Of a DNA stretch of 64,000 nt, positions 15,739 through 25,754 are shown in pieces. Below the pieces are notes generated by a model, which was not told where the DNA came from, did not search any database, and was given only the letters and a program-made list of their open reading frames with translations. Positions within the stretch are counted from its first letter, which is position 1, and each line of letters begins with the position of its first letter. Source of the stretch: Arthrobacter sp. DNA4 (GTDB taxonomy: Bacteria > Actinomycetota > Actinomycetes > Actinomycetales > Micrococcaceae). Position numbers and translations under genes: made by a program. Location of the stretch: the NCBI RefSeq assembly GCF_024362385.1, contig NZ_CP101466.1, positions 3,038,001 through 3,102,000 of the forward strand. The letters are read 5' to 3'.

Positions 15739-18700
15739 CTACTGCCCTGCCGACGGGGACGGGGACGGGGAGGACGAAGGCGATGCCGAGGCAGCGGGGG
15801 CCGGGCTGGCCTCCGGAGCAGTGACCGGAATCTTGGCCTCCGCGTCCATCGCCTTCTTCAGCGCGGCCGCAACCTTCTTCTGCGCGTCGCCATAGGCAGC
15901 GAAGTCGCCGGCTGCGAGCGCCGTTTGGCCTGCCTGGATGGCGGCGTTTGCCTCGTCCAGGGCCGCCTTGAGCTGGGCCTTGGCGTCCGCCTCTGCGGGA
16001 GTGGCAGGCGCTGACGGACCGGCCGGTGTCTGGCCATTGTTGGCCGAATCCCCCGCGGCCGCACCGGAATCCCCACCGAAGAGCTGCTTGAGGGCTGCAT
16101 CAAGTGTGGGCGCGAAGCCCACCTTGTCGCCGAAGGCCACCAGCACACGCTGCAGCGTGGGGTATGACGTCTCACCGGTCGACTTGAGGTAGACCGGCTG
16201 GACGTACAGGATGCCGCCGCCCACCGGCAAAGTGAGAAGGTTGCCGTTCAGCACGTCGGACGCGCCCTGCCGCAGCAGGTTGAGTGCCTGCGACACAGTG
16301 GGATCCGAGTTGAACTTGTTTTGCGCCTGCCCCGGACCGGGCACCTGTGTTTCCGGCGGGATCTGCAGCAGCCGCAGCTTTCCATAGCCGTCAGCCTTTA
16401 GCCTGGTTGCCTGCATCCGAATCAGCGGCGAGGAAGCCGTACAGGACGTTGCGCGCATTACCGTTCACGATCTGTGGGATAAAGGACGACGTCAGCTGGA
16501 ACGCCGGCTTCTGCTGGTCCGGCATCTGCAGCGACATGTAGAACGGCGGCTGCTTTACGTCGGTGTCCACGGTGGGGTCAGCCGGCGTGCTCCATGCGTC
16601 GTTGTTCTTGTAGAAGCTGGTGGGATCGGTGACGTGGTACTGCCCCAGCAGCTCGCGCTGGACCTTGAACAGGTCCTCCGGGTAGCGCACGTGGCTCATC
16701 AGCGCACCGGACATCTCCGAATACGGCTTCAGCGTTGAAGGGAAGACCTTCTGCCAGGCCTTGAGGACGGGGTCGGTGTCGTCCCAGGCATACAGGGTGA
16801 CCGAGCCGTCATAGGCATCCACCGTAGCCTTGACGGAGTTGCGGATGTAATTCACCGTGCTGTTCGGCAGGGCCACGGCGCGGCCCGAGCTCGTCTGGGA
16901 ATCGGCAGTGGCATCAGACAGGGACTTCTGCTGCGAGTAGGGGAAGTACTGGCTGGTGGTGTAGCCGTCCACGATCCACTTGACCCTGCCGTCCACCACA
17001 GCCGGATAGGCGCCGCCGTCAACAGTCAGGTACGGTGCCACCTTCTGGACACGCTCGCGGGGGTTGCGGTCGTAAAGGATTTGCGACTCCGGGTTCACGC
17101 CATCGGAGAGCAGCAGATCCGAGGACTGGAACTTGATGGCGTAGAGGATCTTGTTGAAGAACGAGCCAACGTTCGGCCCGCCATTGCCCTTGAAGGTGTA
17201 CTGGGTTTCCCCCTCGCCTTCCTTGCCGGAGGGACGGTCCTGCTCGCGCGGCGTGGCACCGTCGGGAGCCCCCACGATCGAGTACTCGGGCGAGGATTCA
17301 CCGAAGTAGATCCGCGGTTCGTAGGTGGTGTCGTTGCCCAGCACGCCGGTGGACGGAATGCCGGACTGCAGGAACTCAGGCTTGCCGTCCACGGTGAACT
17401 TGTTGCCCTTGGCCGCCACCACACCGTAGCCGTGCGTGTATACGACGTGCTGGTTCAGCCAGCCCTGCTGGTTGGTTGCGACGTTCGTGGGGTTCAGCTC
17501 CCGCACGGCGATCACCGTGTCCTGGATCTTGCCGTCCACCTCGTACCGGTCCACGTTGAGGGCCTTGGGGAACTGGTAGTAGGGGCGGTACTGTTCCAGC
17601 TGCGCAAAGGCGTCGGAGATCAGGTTCGGGTCCAGGAGCCGGATGTTCGCCGTGGTCTGCGCGTCAGGTGCAAGTGCCCCCGTGCTGGCGGTGTTGGTGG
17701 CGTCATAGCGGGTTTCCTGGATGCCGTCCAGGCCGTAGGCCTTGCGGGTGTTCTCGATGTTGCGCTGGATGTACTTGCTTTCCAGGGTCTGCTCCGACGG
17801 GCGGACCTGGAACTGCTGAATGACCCACGGGTACACGCCGCCGGCCAGGATGGAGGTGATGACCAGCATGGCCGTGCCGATCACGGGAAGGCGCCAGCGG
17901 CCGATGACGGCTGCAACGATGAAGAGGATGGCCACCAGGACGGCAGCGACGGCGAGGATGGCCTTGGTGGGGATGACGGCGTTGACATCGGTGTAGAGCG
18001 CACCGGCCCAGCGGCCGCCGTTGCTCTGCACGGACGAGTAGCGGTCCAGCCAGAAGTTGACACCCAGGAGCACCAGGAAGGCGGCACCGATGACGGCGAT
18101 GTGAATCTGCGCTGCGCGGCTGGTGAACACGCCGCGCTCCATGAGCCGGATGCTGCCGTACAGGTAGTGGGTGAGGATGCCGGCGATGCCTGCGATCACC
18201 ACCACGCTGATGAGGAACCCGGTGACGAACCCGAGGAACGGCAGGGTCATCAGGTAGAAGCTGATGTCCATGTTGAACTGCGGATCGGGCTGGCCGAAGC
18301 CGACCTGGTTGAAGAACAGCAGGACTTTCTGCCACTGGCTCGCGGCCGCGCTGCCCGCAAAGAGGCCGAAGAGGACCGGCAGGCCGATCATGACAATCCG
18401 GCGGACCGGCTCGAGCTGGGCCTGGTACCGGTTGAGGTTGTCCCGGATCTCAGAGTCCGGGGCGTAGACGGGCCGGGCGTTGTAGGCAATGCGGATGGAG
18501 AAGAAAACCGCCGCGAACATGATGGCGAAGCCGGCTGCGAAAGTGGCGATCTTGGCAAGGTTTTCGGTGACGAAGACCTCGAGGAAGCCCAGTTGCCGGT
18601 ACCAAAGGACGTCGGTCCAGACGTTGGCGAAGAAAATGAAGCCCACTACCACCAGGGCAACGACGATGAGGGTGGGCGTCAGGGCTCCCCGTCGCGATGG

Positions 18701-18826
18701 GGGCCTTCCTGTGGACGTGGTGCTGGCGGGACGGGACAAACTGGGTACCTCATAGCTGGTCGTCGAAACATTCGAAGCGTGCGAGCGACGTACGGTACCG
18801 GTCAAACGGCTGGTTTCGTCCGTCAT
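15739..18826 (-). pseudogene. UPF0182 family large membrane protein, broken by a one-base frameshift
   Basis: From ATG 18826 the frame encodes about 809 residues: a Ser/Thr-rich cytoplasmic start, about seven membrane helices in the first 330 residues and a large extracytoplasmic domain ending [17 protein letters not shown]. It then stops at 16391. The family continues there with a lysine and [20 protein letters not shown], found one base out of phase and running to 15739. Removing one A from the AAA at 16399-16397 (minus strand) restores about 1028 residues, near the usual family size. The tail is Ala/Pro/Ser-rich. The function of UPF0182 is unknown. A YlbL-type protease gene lies directly upstream. 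Confidence 0.85.
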
Positions 18827-18901
18827 CAGTGCCACGAGTGGCGGTAAAGCTTAGTTCCTGTCGAAACTGTTTGGGCCCAGTCTATGCATGGCGCAGGCGG
18901 C

Positions 18902-20113
18902 CTATTTCCCCGTGCACGCCGGAAGTGCGGATGTGTCCTGCCCGCTCCCGGCCAGTTCCACCGCGTGCCGCGCTTCTGCGAGGTTCTCCACGCGGACCAC
19001 CTGGAGTCCGTCGGGGATGTGTCCGGCAACCTCGTCGCAGTTGGCGGCGGGCGCCAGGAACAGGGAGGCTCCGGATGAGCGCGCACCCCGCATCTTCTGG
19101 CCGATGCCGCCAATGGGGCCCACCGCACCGTCCGGCGAAATGGTGCCGGTGCCCGCGATGTGCTTGCCGCCGGTGAGGTCGCCCGGCGTCACCGTGTCGA
19201 TGATGCCCAGCGAAAACATGAGTCCGGCGCTGGGGCCACCCACCTTGTCCAGGGAGATCTGCACCTGGAAGGGGAAAGTAAACAGGTACTTCAGCATGAC
19301 GCCGAGAATGAAGCGGCCCTGGCCGTTGTCCTTGGGCGTCACCTCGAGGGCAACAGGCTGGCCGTCGCGTTCCACCGTCACCGCGGCCGGGGCCCCCTTG
19401 CCCGAAGCCAGTTCATCCTGGATGACGGAGAGTGAGGTGATCTCCTTGCCGTTGATGGACTTGAGGATGTCGCCCTGCTGGATCTTGCCCGCAGATGCCG
19501 AGTCCTTGGACAGGCCCGCGGCCTGGAGCTGCTGGCCGAACGGAATCTTGAGTTCGTTCAGGGCGGAGGCCACCGCGTTCTCCTGGGACGTGGCCATGGC
19601 CACCGCACTCTGCTCCTGGGCCTCCTCCTTGGTGGTTCCCGTGGGATAGATCAGTTCCACCGGGTAGACGGCCTTGGAGTTGTCCAGCCACGCGGAGAAG
19701 GCGTTAAGGATGCTGACGGAGCCGGTGGGGCCGCCGTCGACATACACGGTGGTCAGGTCCAGGCTCCCGGCAGCGGGATAGGTCTCGTGGCCGCTGACAT
19801 TGATCACCGGATGCCCCTGGCTCTCCCCCAGCGTGTTGTAGGTGGGCCCGGGCGACTCGATCACGTAAGGCACCGGAAGGGTGCCCACGGCAATCCCCAG
19901 CCCCAACGCGGCCAGCCCGGCAACCATCATGGTGGAAAGCCGCCTGCCCGGGCGTCCGCCGTCGGCCGCCCTGACACTGCTGCCCGCGCCTGCCACGCCG
20001 CTTCCGCCCGGGCTTTCCGGCGGACTGCCGGCCCCGAAGGGTCCGGGGCTGGAGAAGGGGGAAACGTCGGGAACGTGGTCCTCGGAGGAGTGGCCGCCAC
20101 GGGTTGTAGTCAC
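18902..20113 (-). CDS. YlbL-type PDZ and S16 (Lon-like) membrane protease
   Basis: A 403-residue protein starting with GTG. A membrane anchor spans about residues 60-82 and a PDZ domain about 190-265. The C-terminal S16 domain has the Ser-Lys dyad: Ser295 in VGGPSAGLMFSLG and Lys340 in GPIGGIGQKMRGA. There is no ATPase domain, unlike Lon. Relatives in Bacillus and actinobacteria cleave membrane or secreted substrates, for example in cell-division checkpoint control. The target here is unknown. It is next to the UPF0182 gene on the same strand and divergent from the DUF2342 gene. Confidence 0.88.
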   Translation of the reverse strand: MTTTRGGHSSEDHVPDVSPFSSPGPFGAGSPPESPGGSGVAGAGSSVRAADGGRPGRRLSTMMVAGLAALGLGIAVGTLPVPYVIESPGPTYNTLGESQGHPVINVSGHETYPAAGSLDLTTVYVDGGPTGSVSILNAFSAWLDNSKAVYPVELIYPTGTTKEEAQEQSAVAMATSQENAVASALNELKIPFGQQLQAAGLSKDSASAGKIQQGDILKSINGKEITSLSVIQDELASGKGAPAAVTVERDGQPVALEVTPKDNGQGRFILGVMLKYLFTFPFQVQISLDKVGGPSAGLMFSLGIIDTVTPGDLTGGKHIAGTGTISPDGAVGPIGGIGQKMRGARSSGASLFLAPAANCDEVAGHIPDGLQVVRVENLAEARHAVELAGSGQDTSALPACTGK

Positions 20114-20249
20114 CCCACCAACAGTACGCGGTGGCGGCGCGCCGGGGGGCTTTGCCTAGAGCGAACGACGGCGGCGGGCGGCAGACAGCCGACCCCCACC
20201 GGGGTACCGTGAAGGTTGATCAACAGTCACACCATCGATCGGCGGGACC

Positions 20250-21683
20250 ATGACCTCCAACCCACTCAATCCGTCCAACGGCGACGACACCCCCAAGGAT
20301 CCGTTGACCGAAATGCTGCAGAACCTGATGGGCGGCAAGGGGATGGAAAACTTCGACCCCTCCGAACTCGCCAAGGCTGCCGGCCTGCCGGACGACCCCA
20401 ACCTGCTGGCCCAGATGTTCTCCCAGGTGCAGGCCATGATGAGCGCACCGTCCGAGGGGCCCGTCAACTGGACGCTGGCCCACGACAACGCCCGGCGCGT
20501 AGCCGCCGGCAGCTCCGACCCGTCGGTTTCGGCGCAGCAGTCCCGGGAGGTGGACGAGGCCCTCCGCCTCGCCGAGCTGTGGCTGGACCCGGTCACCGAC
20601 CTGCCCGCCACCGGCCTGATCGGCAAGGCCTGGTCGCGCGCGGAGTGGGTGGAGGCCACCCTGGGCACCTGGAAGCGCCTGACCGAACCCGTGGCCAACA
20701 GCATCGCCAATGCGCTGTCCTCCGCCATGACGGAGCAGATGCCGGAAGAGATGAAGTCCATGATGGGCGGCGCCTCCTCCATGCTGCAGAACATGGGCGG
20801 CGCGATCTTCGGCATGCAGCTGGGCCAGGCCATCGGCGCCCTGTCCAAGGACGTGGTGAGCTCCACCGACATCGGCGTCCCGCTGGCCGACCTTGAAATG
20901 GCACTGCTGCCGGCAAACGTTGCCGCCTTCGGCGAGGGCCTGTCCCTGCCGGAGAACGATATCCGGCTGTTCCTTGCCGTGCGGGAAGCCGCCCACGCCC
21001 GGCTCTTCGTGCAGGTTCCCTGGCTGCGCGGACACCTGCTGGGCGCCATCGAGGCCTACGCCCGCGGCATCCACATCGACACCTCGCGCATCGAGGAACT
21101 CGCCCGCGACCTGGACCCGAGCAACCCGGAGGGCATCCAGGAGGCATTGTCCCAGGGTGTGTTCATGCCGCAGCGGACCCCGGCGCAGGAACAGGCCCTG
21201 GAGAAGCTCGAAACGGCGCTCGCCCTGGTGGAGGGCTGGGTGGACGAACTGACTGCGGCGGCCACCGAGAAGGTGCTGCCGTCGGCCGGGGCGCTCCGGG
21301 AAACCGTGCGGCGACGCCGGGCAACGGGTGGTCCCGCCGAGCACGCCTTCGCCTCCCTGGTGGGGCTGGAGCTGCGGCCGCGCAGGCTTCGGGATGCCGC
21401 CACCCTCTGGGCCACGCTGAAGGACGAACGCGGCATCGAGGGCCGGGACGCCATCTGGCACCACCCCGACCTGCTGCCCACCGCCGAAGACCTGGACGAT
21501 CCGAAGGGCTTCAGCTCACGCCGCAAGCTCGCCGAGGCCAGCGACAGCGAAGTTGACGACGCCCTGCAGAAACTGCTCAGTGGCGGGTTTGACGATACTT
21601 CCGCTGAAGAGGGCGGAGCAGCGGACACCAAAGATGCCGGGGACAAGGACGACGACGGCGAAACCGGAGAGCCCAAAAACTGA
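20250..21683 (+). CDS. DUF2342 / zinc-dependent metalloprotease-like protein
   Basis: A 477-residue soluble protein. The central part (GKAWSRAEWVEATLGTWKRL, FGMQLGQAIGALSKDVVSS, FLAVREAAHARLFVQVPWLR) matches the actinobacterial DUF2342 family, predicted to be zinc-dependent hydrolases, with the histidine and glutamate of REAAHARLF as likely metal ligands. The N-terminus is Met/Asn-rich. The last 50 residues are acidic and disordered. It is expressed divergently from the YlbL-like protease. A strong hairpin terminator follows. Confidence 0.8.
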   Translation: MTSNPLNPSNGDDTPKDPLTEMLQNLMGGKGMENFDPSELAKAAGLPDDPNLLAQMFSQVQAMMSAPSEGPVNWTLAHDNARRVAAGSSDPSVSAQQSREVDEALRLAELWLDPVTDLPATGLIGKAWSRAEWVEATLGTWKRLTEPVANSIANALSSAMTEQMPEEMKSMMGGASSMLQNMGGAIFGMQLGQAIGALSKDVVSSTDIGVPLADLEMALLPANVAAFGEGLSLPENDIRLFLAVREAAHARLFVQVPWLRGHLLGAIEAYARGIHIDTSRIEELARDLDPSNPEGIQEALSQGVFMPQRTPAQEQALEKLETALALVEGWVDELTAAATEKVLPSAGALRETVRRRRATGGPAEHAFASLVGLELRPRRLRDAATLWATLKDERGIEGRDAIWHHPDLLPTAEDLDDPKGFSSRRKLAEASDSEVDDALQKLLSGGFDDTSAEEGGAADTKDAGDKDDDGETGEPKN

Positions 21684-21705
21684 CACCCCCAGACGCCGAT
21701 AAAGA

Positions 21706-21744
21706 CCCCGGTGGGCCAGGAAGTCCTGGCCCACCGGGGTTTTT
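21706..21744. terminator. Strong bidirectional terminator
   Basis: Perfect 15-bp arms (21706-21720 and 21725-21739) enclose AAGT and are followed by TTTTT on the plus strand, with AAAG before the stem for the minus strand. It separates the DUF2342 gene from the convergent YgjP-like gene, whose stop codon at 21743-21745 overlaps the T tract. Confidence 0.85.
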
Positions 21745-22402
21745 AACGCCCGATCGGTGTTCCGGACATGGGCTGGCCGGCCTCGCCGCTGCCGGCCGTG
21801 CCGTCCTTGTCCAGCCCCTCCAGCCCCCGGGAAGTGGCGAACGAGACGCCCTCCAGGAATGCTTTGGCCCGCGGAGTTTCCGGGTAGGCCTCCAGCAGCT
21901 TCCAGAATGCGGCGTTGTGCGAAGCCACCAGGAGATGGGCCAGTTCGTGCAGCAGGACGTAGTCGATGACCCACTGCGGCATGGGCCGCAGTTTGTCCGA
22001 CAGCCGGATGGTCCCGTCGGCCGGCGTGGCGGAGCCCCACCGGGAGTTCTGGTTGCTGACCCAACGGACGGACGTGGGCGCCGGCCTGCCGCCGAGGTAC
22101 TGTGCCGACAGCTGTGCGGCGTGGGCTGCAAGGGCATCATCGGTAGCGGGGCGGCGCCGGCCGGCTGCAGCCCGCCGCTCCCCCTGCTTGTGCAGCTTCG
22201 CCAGCATCCGCTGCACCCACTCCCGCTCTTGGGCAGCAGTGAAACGGGCCGGAATGGCGACCACCGCCGTGCCGTCCTCCCAGAACGCGGCCACCGTCCG
22301 CGTGCGCCTGGCAGAACGCCGCACCTCAACCGGGGAACCGTGGGATGTGGTCAGTGATGCTGCCTGCTGCGTGCTGCTGCTTGCCGGGCTGCCCCGCCTC
22401 AC
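21743..22402 (-). CDS. YgjP-like (M48-type, DUF45) metallopeptidase
   Basis: A 219-residue protein with HELAH in the segment YVLLHELAHLLVASHNAAFW. This is the HExxH zinc motif with the extra downstream histidine typical of YgjP-like proteins. The upstream WGSATPADGTIRLSDKL segment is also typical of this family. It has no signal peptide, so it acts in the cytoplasm. The substrate is unknown. Its GTG start overlaps the uvrD2 stop codon by 4 bp, so the two are translationally coupled. Confidence 0.82.
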   Translation of the reverse strand: MRRGSPASSSTQQAASLTTSHGSPVEVRRSARRTRTVAAFWEDGTAVVAIPARFTAAQEREWVQRMLAKLHKQGERRAAAGRRRPATDDALAAHAAQLSAQYLGGRPAPTSVRWVSNQNSRWGSATPADGTIRLSDKLRPMPQWVIDYVLLHELAHLLVASHNAAFWKLLEAYPETPRAKAFLEGVSFATSRGLEGLDKDGTAGSGEAGQPMSGTPIGR

Positions 22403-24534
22403 AGTACGGAACTTTCGACAAGAACCCGGAGGACGTCTTCCCCGTACTTTTCCAGCTTTGACGGGCCGACGCCCGCGAGGCCGGCGAGCTCCTCCAGCGA
22501 TGCCGGCCTGGCTTCGGCAATGGCGGTGAGGGTGGCGTCCGTGAAGACGACGAACGCGGGGACATCCGCCGACTGGGCCACCTCGCGGCGCCAGTTGCGC
22601 AGGGCGTCAAAGGTCTGTTCCTCGTAGGTGGGGGGACAGGCGTTGCAGCGGCCCACCTTGCGTTCGGCCCCGGTGGCGAGCATGGTGCCGCAGACCCGGC
22701 ACACAGCGGGCGCGGCAGCCTTTCGGCGGGGCGGGGTTCCCTTTCCGCGGGCACTTGAACTTGCCACCGAGTCAGGCCGCAGCCCGTCCAGGAACCGGGA
22801 CGGCTTCCGGTTGGCGCGGCCGCCGGGGGTCCGGGCGGTGCTCCACGAGAGGGACAGGTGCTCACGGGCCCGGGTGATGCCGACATACAGCAGCCGGCGT
22901 TCCTCATCCACCGATTCGGGAGAGTCCGCGAAGGAAATGGGCATCAGGCCCTCGCTGAGCCCCACCAGGAAGACCGCGTCCCATTCCAGGCCCTTGGCTG
23001 CGTGGAGGGAAGCGAGCGTCACGCCTTGGACGGTGGGCGCGTGCTGGGCCAGGGAGCGTTCCTGGAGTTCGTTGACGAAATCCGCCAGGCCAAACTCTGG
23101 ACCGCGGCTTTGGACGAGTTCATCGGCGAGCGCCACCAGCGCCGCGAGCGACTCCCACCGCTCACGCAGGGCTCCTCCGCTGTGCGGGGCAGAATCCGTG
23201 TACCCGAGCGACGAGACGATGTCCCGGACCAGCTGGCCCAGTGGTTCCGGCGTATCGGTTTCTGAAACGGCCCGGGTGGCTGCGCGCAACTGGAGGATGG
23301 CGTCCCGGACCTCCTTGCGGGCGAAGAAGCGTTCGCCTCCCCGGAGCTGGTAGCCGATTCCTGCCGCCGCAAGCGCCTGTTCGTAGGCTTCGGACTGGCC
23401 GTTGGTGCGGAAAAGGACGGCTACCTCGCTGGCGGGAGTCCCGGCGTCGAGCAATGCCTTGATCTTCTGCGCCACCGTGGCGGCTTCGGCCTCGTCATCC
23501 GTGCATTCGGTGAACTGGGGGGCCGGCCCGGCGGGGCGCTGCGCCACAAGCTGAAGGGGGGCTGCCCAGGCGGCGTCGGCGGCAGGGCCACCACTCCGGC
23601 GGCCGGCCAGCAGGTCATTGGCCAGTTTCACCACCTGCGGGGTGGACCGGTAGTCCCGGACGAGCTTGACTACATTGGCCTGCGGATAGCGGGCTTTGAA
23701 GTCCAGCAGGTGCCTGGGCGATGCGCCGGTAAAGGAGTAGATGGTCTGGCTGGCGTCGCCCACGACGCACAGTTCGTCACGGCCGCCGAGCCAGAGCTCC
23801 AGGAGCCGCTGCTGCAGCGGGGAAACGTCCTGGTACTCGTCCACGACGAAGTGCCGGTACTGTTCCCGGACCGTTGCAGCAACCTTCTCATCTTCCTGCA
23901 GGATGCCCACCGTGATCAGCAGGACGTCCTCGAAGTCGATCACATTGCGGTCGGTCTTGACGTCCTCGTAGGACTGGAAGACGCGGGCCACCGCAGTAAG
24001 GTCGAACCCGCCAGGAGCGCCCCTCCCCTGCGCGTTTTCAAGGTAATTGGCCGGCGTAAGCATGGACACTTTGGCCCACTCGATCTCAGAGGCAAGGTCA
24101 CGGATGGAGGCCCGGTCCGTGCTGAGCCGGAGCCTCCGGGCGGCCTCTGCAATCATCTGGGCCTTGTGGTCCAGGAGGTTGGGCAGGGTGCCGCCCACGG
24201 CCTGGGGCCAAAAGAACTGCAGCTGGCGCAAGGCTGCGGCGTGGAACGTCCGGGCCTGCACATTTCCGGCACCGAGGTCGCGCAGCCGGCTTCGCATCTC
24301 TGCCGCCGCCCGGGCAGTGAAGGTCACGGCGAGCAGGCGCTGCGGGCTGTAGACGCCCGAGTGGACGCCATAGGCAATCCGGTGGGTGATGGCACGGGTC
24401 TTTCCGGTTCCCGCGCCGGTCAGCACGCACAACGGGCCGCTCAGCGTACTGGCCACCTCACGCTGTTCTGCGTCAAGCCCCCCAAGGATCCGGTCCTCAA
24501 GGGAGGCTGCTCCGTCAAAATTTTCTGTAGTCAC
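22399..24534 (-). CDS. uvrD2: ATP-dependent DNA helicase UvrD2 (superfamily 1A) with HRDC domain
   Basis: A 711-residue helicase. Walker A GAGTGKT is at residues 40-46, motif II is VVDEYQD, and motif VI includes YVGITRAREHLSLSW. The C-terminus holds a cysteine cluster (CRVCG and CNAC) and an HRDC domain (ALTAIAEARPASLEELAGLAGV) at about 635-705. This layout is that of actinobacterial UvrD2, a 3'-5' DNA translocase important for genome upkeep. The gene order nudC-uvrD2 downstream of adnAB matches what I know of mycobacteria. The next gene overlaps by 4 bp. Confidence 0.93.
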   Translation of the reverse strand: MTTENFDGAASLEDRILGGLDAEQREVASTLSGPLCVLTGAGTGKTRAITHRIAYGVHSGVYSPQRLLAVTFTARAAAEMRSRLRDLGAGNVQARTFHAAALRQLQFFWPQAVGGTLPNLLDHKAQMIAEAARRLRLSTDRASIRDLASEIEWAKVSMLTPANYLENAQGRGAPGGFDLTAVARVFQSYEDVKTDRNVIDFEDVLLITVGILQEDEKVAATVREQYRHFVVDEYQDVSPLQQRLLELWLGGRDELCVVGDASQTIYSFTGASPRHLLDFKARYPQANVVKLVRDYRSTPQVVKLANDLLAGRRSGGPAADAAWAAPLQLVAQRPAGPAPQFTECTDDEAEAATVAQKIKALLDAGTPASEVAVLFRTNGQSEAYEQALAAAGIGYQLRGGERFFARKEVRDAILQLRAATRAVSETDTPEPLGQLVRDIVSSLGYTDSAPHSGGALRERWESLAALVALADELVQSRGPEFGLADFVNELQERSLAQHAPTVQGVTLASLHAAKGLEWDAVFLVGLSEGLMPISFADSPESVDEERRLLYVGITRAREHLSLSWSTARTPGGRANRKPSRFLDGLRPDSVASSSARGKGTPPRRKAAAPAVCRVCGTMLATGAERKVGRCNACPPTYEEQTFDALRNWRREVAQSADVPAFVVFTDATLTAIAEARPASLEELAGLAGVGPSKLEKYGEDVLRVLVESSVL

Positions 24535-24589
24535 TTCTGCTGCTTTGTTTCTCGACTACCGCATGCTGGAGTCTGGTGGATGGAATAAC

Positions 24590-25612
24590 TTAGTCGCCGG
24601 TCCGGTCCTGGATCCGGCCGCCGTACCAGTGCTCAATCAGGGAGCGGGCAATGGAGAGCCTGCTGGAAATGGTGATCTCACCACTGAGCACCGCTTCCTG
24701 GAGTTCCTCGCGGCTGAACCAGCGGGCCCTGGTGACCTCCACGCCGTCGGGCGTTGCCTGGGTGTCCTCGGTGACGGCGGTAAATCCAAGCATAAGGGAG
24801 GCCGGGAACGGCCACGACTGCGAGCCGAGATACTGGCAGGCGGTGACCCGGACGCCCACCTCTTCCTGGATCTCGCGGACCACAGCTTCCTCCAAAGACT
24901 CCCCCGGCTCAACGAACCCGGCCAGGGTGGAGTAATTCCGGGCGTCCACGGGGCCACCACCGCCAAGGAGCAGCCGGCCGTCCGGGCCGACGACCGTGAC
25001 GATGATGGCGGGGTCGGTCCGGGGATAGTGTTCAGATTTGTCTGCCGGGCACCGGCGTACCCAGCCGCCGGCTTCAACGTCCGTTGGTGTGCCGCAGCGG
25101 GGGCAGTGTGTGTGGGCTGCATGCCAGTTGGCGATGGCGCTGGCTTCCACGAACAGGGCTGTGGAGGTGGCGGTCAAGGCTGCTGCGACGTCCCGAAAGC
25201 CGGCCCAGGAAGCGTCTGCGGGAATACCGGCCGTGCCGGGTTCCGGAGGAGCAGGCAGGACGAACAGCAGCAGCTCGGTCCCCGCCGGAACGTCCGAAGC
25301 AGGCAGGGCGGATCCGAGGTACACCACGAGCTCCGGCGCTGATCCCGCCTCTTTGAGGTGTGCCAGGAGTTCCCTGGCCCCGGTCAGGACCAGGTTGCTG
25401 CCGCGCACCAGGCCTTGCCGGCCTGACAGCACTGCGGCCACCGCGTCCGGCCCGGCCAGCAGGTCATCAATCATCCCGGCCCTGATGCGGGCGGCTGATC
25501 CGCGGTCCACCAGTGCCGGCCTCACCGGGAGCAGGGTGTCCACCAGATGGTTCGCCGGCAGCGGCGCCGGCACAGCCTGATGGACGGTTACAGCGGACTC
25601 CGTGTGGCTCAT
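24590..25612 (-). CDS. nudC: NAD(+) diphosphatase / RNA deNADding Nudix hydrolase
   Basis: A 340-residue protein. The Nudix box is GFVEPGESLEEAVVREIQEE, followed by VGV. The NudC hallmark appears as SQSWPFPAS. A zinc-ribbon-like segment, CPRCG and RRCPADKSEHYPRTDPA, precedes it. Only three of the usual four cysteines are present, with the fourth position occupied by a non-cysteine. The enzyme hydrolyses NAD(H) and removes NAD caps from RNA 5' ends. It lies 55 nt upstream of uvrD2 on the same strand. Confidence 0.9.
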   Translation of the reverse strand: MSHTESAVTVHQAVPAPLPANHLVDTLLPVRPALVDRGSAARIRAGMIDDLLAGPDAVAAVLSGRQGLVRGSNLVLTGARELLAHLKEAGSAPELVVYLGSALPASDVPAGTELLLFVLPAPPEPGTAGIPADASWAGFRDVAAALTATSTALFVEASAIANWHAAHTHCPRCGTPTDVEAGGWVRRCPADKSEHYPRTDPAIIVTVVGPDGRLLLGGGGPVDARNYSTLAGFVEPGESLEEAVVREIQEEVGVRVTACQYLGSQSWPFPASLMLGFTAVTEDTQATPDGVEVTRARWFSREELQEAVLSGEITISSRLSIARSLIEHWYGGRIQDRTGD

Positions 25613-25754
25613 GCTTCCACCGTACTGACTGCTACAGACATTTCACATTTTGGCCGGGCCCCATCCGCCCCGGGGTGCCCCCTAATTCCAGCTATCTCGA
25701 GACTCGCCGCGGCCAGACCGCCGTCTGGGACGGCGCGCAATCTACCGTGGAACG

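Noticed and set aside
17081..18847. A 588-codon open frame on the plus strand
   Set aside because: It is antisense to the UPF0182 gene, with Gly/Asp/His-rich nonsense composition.
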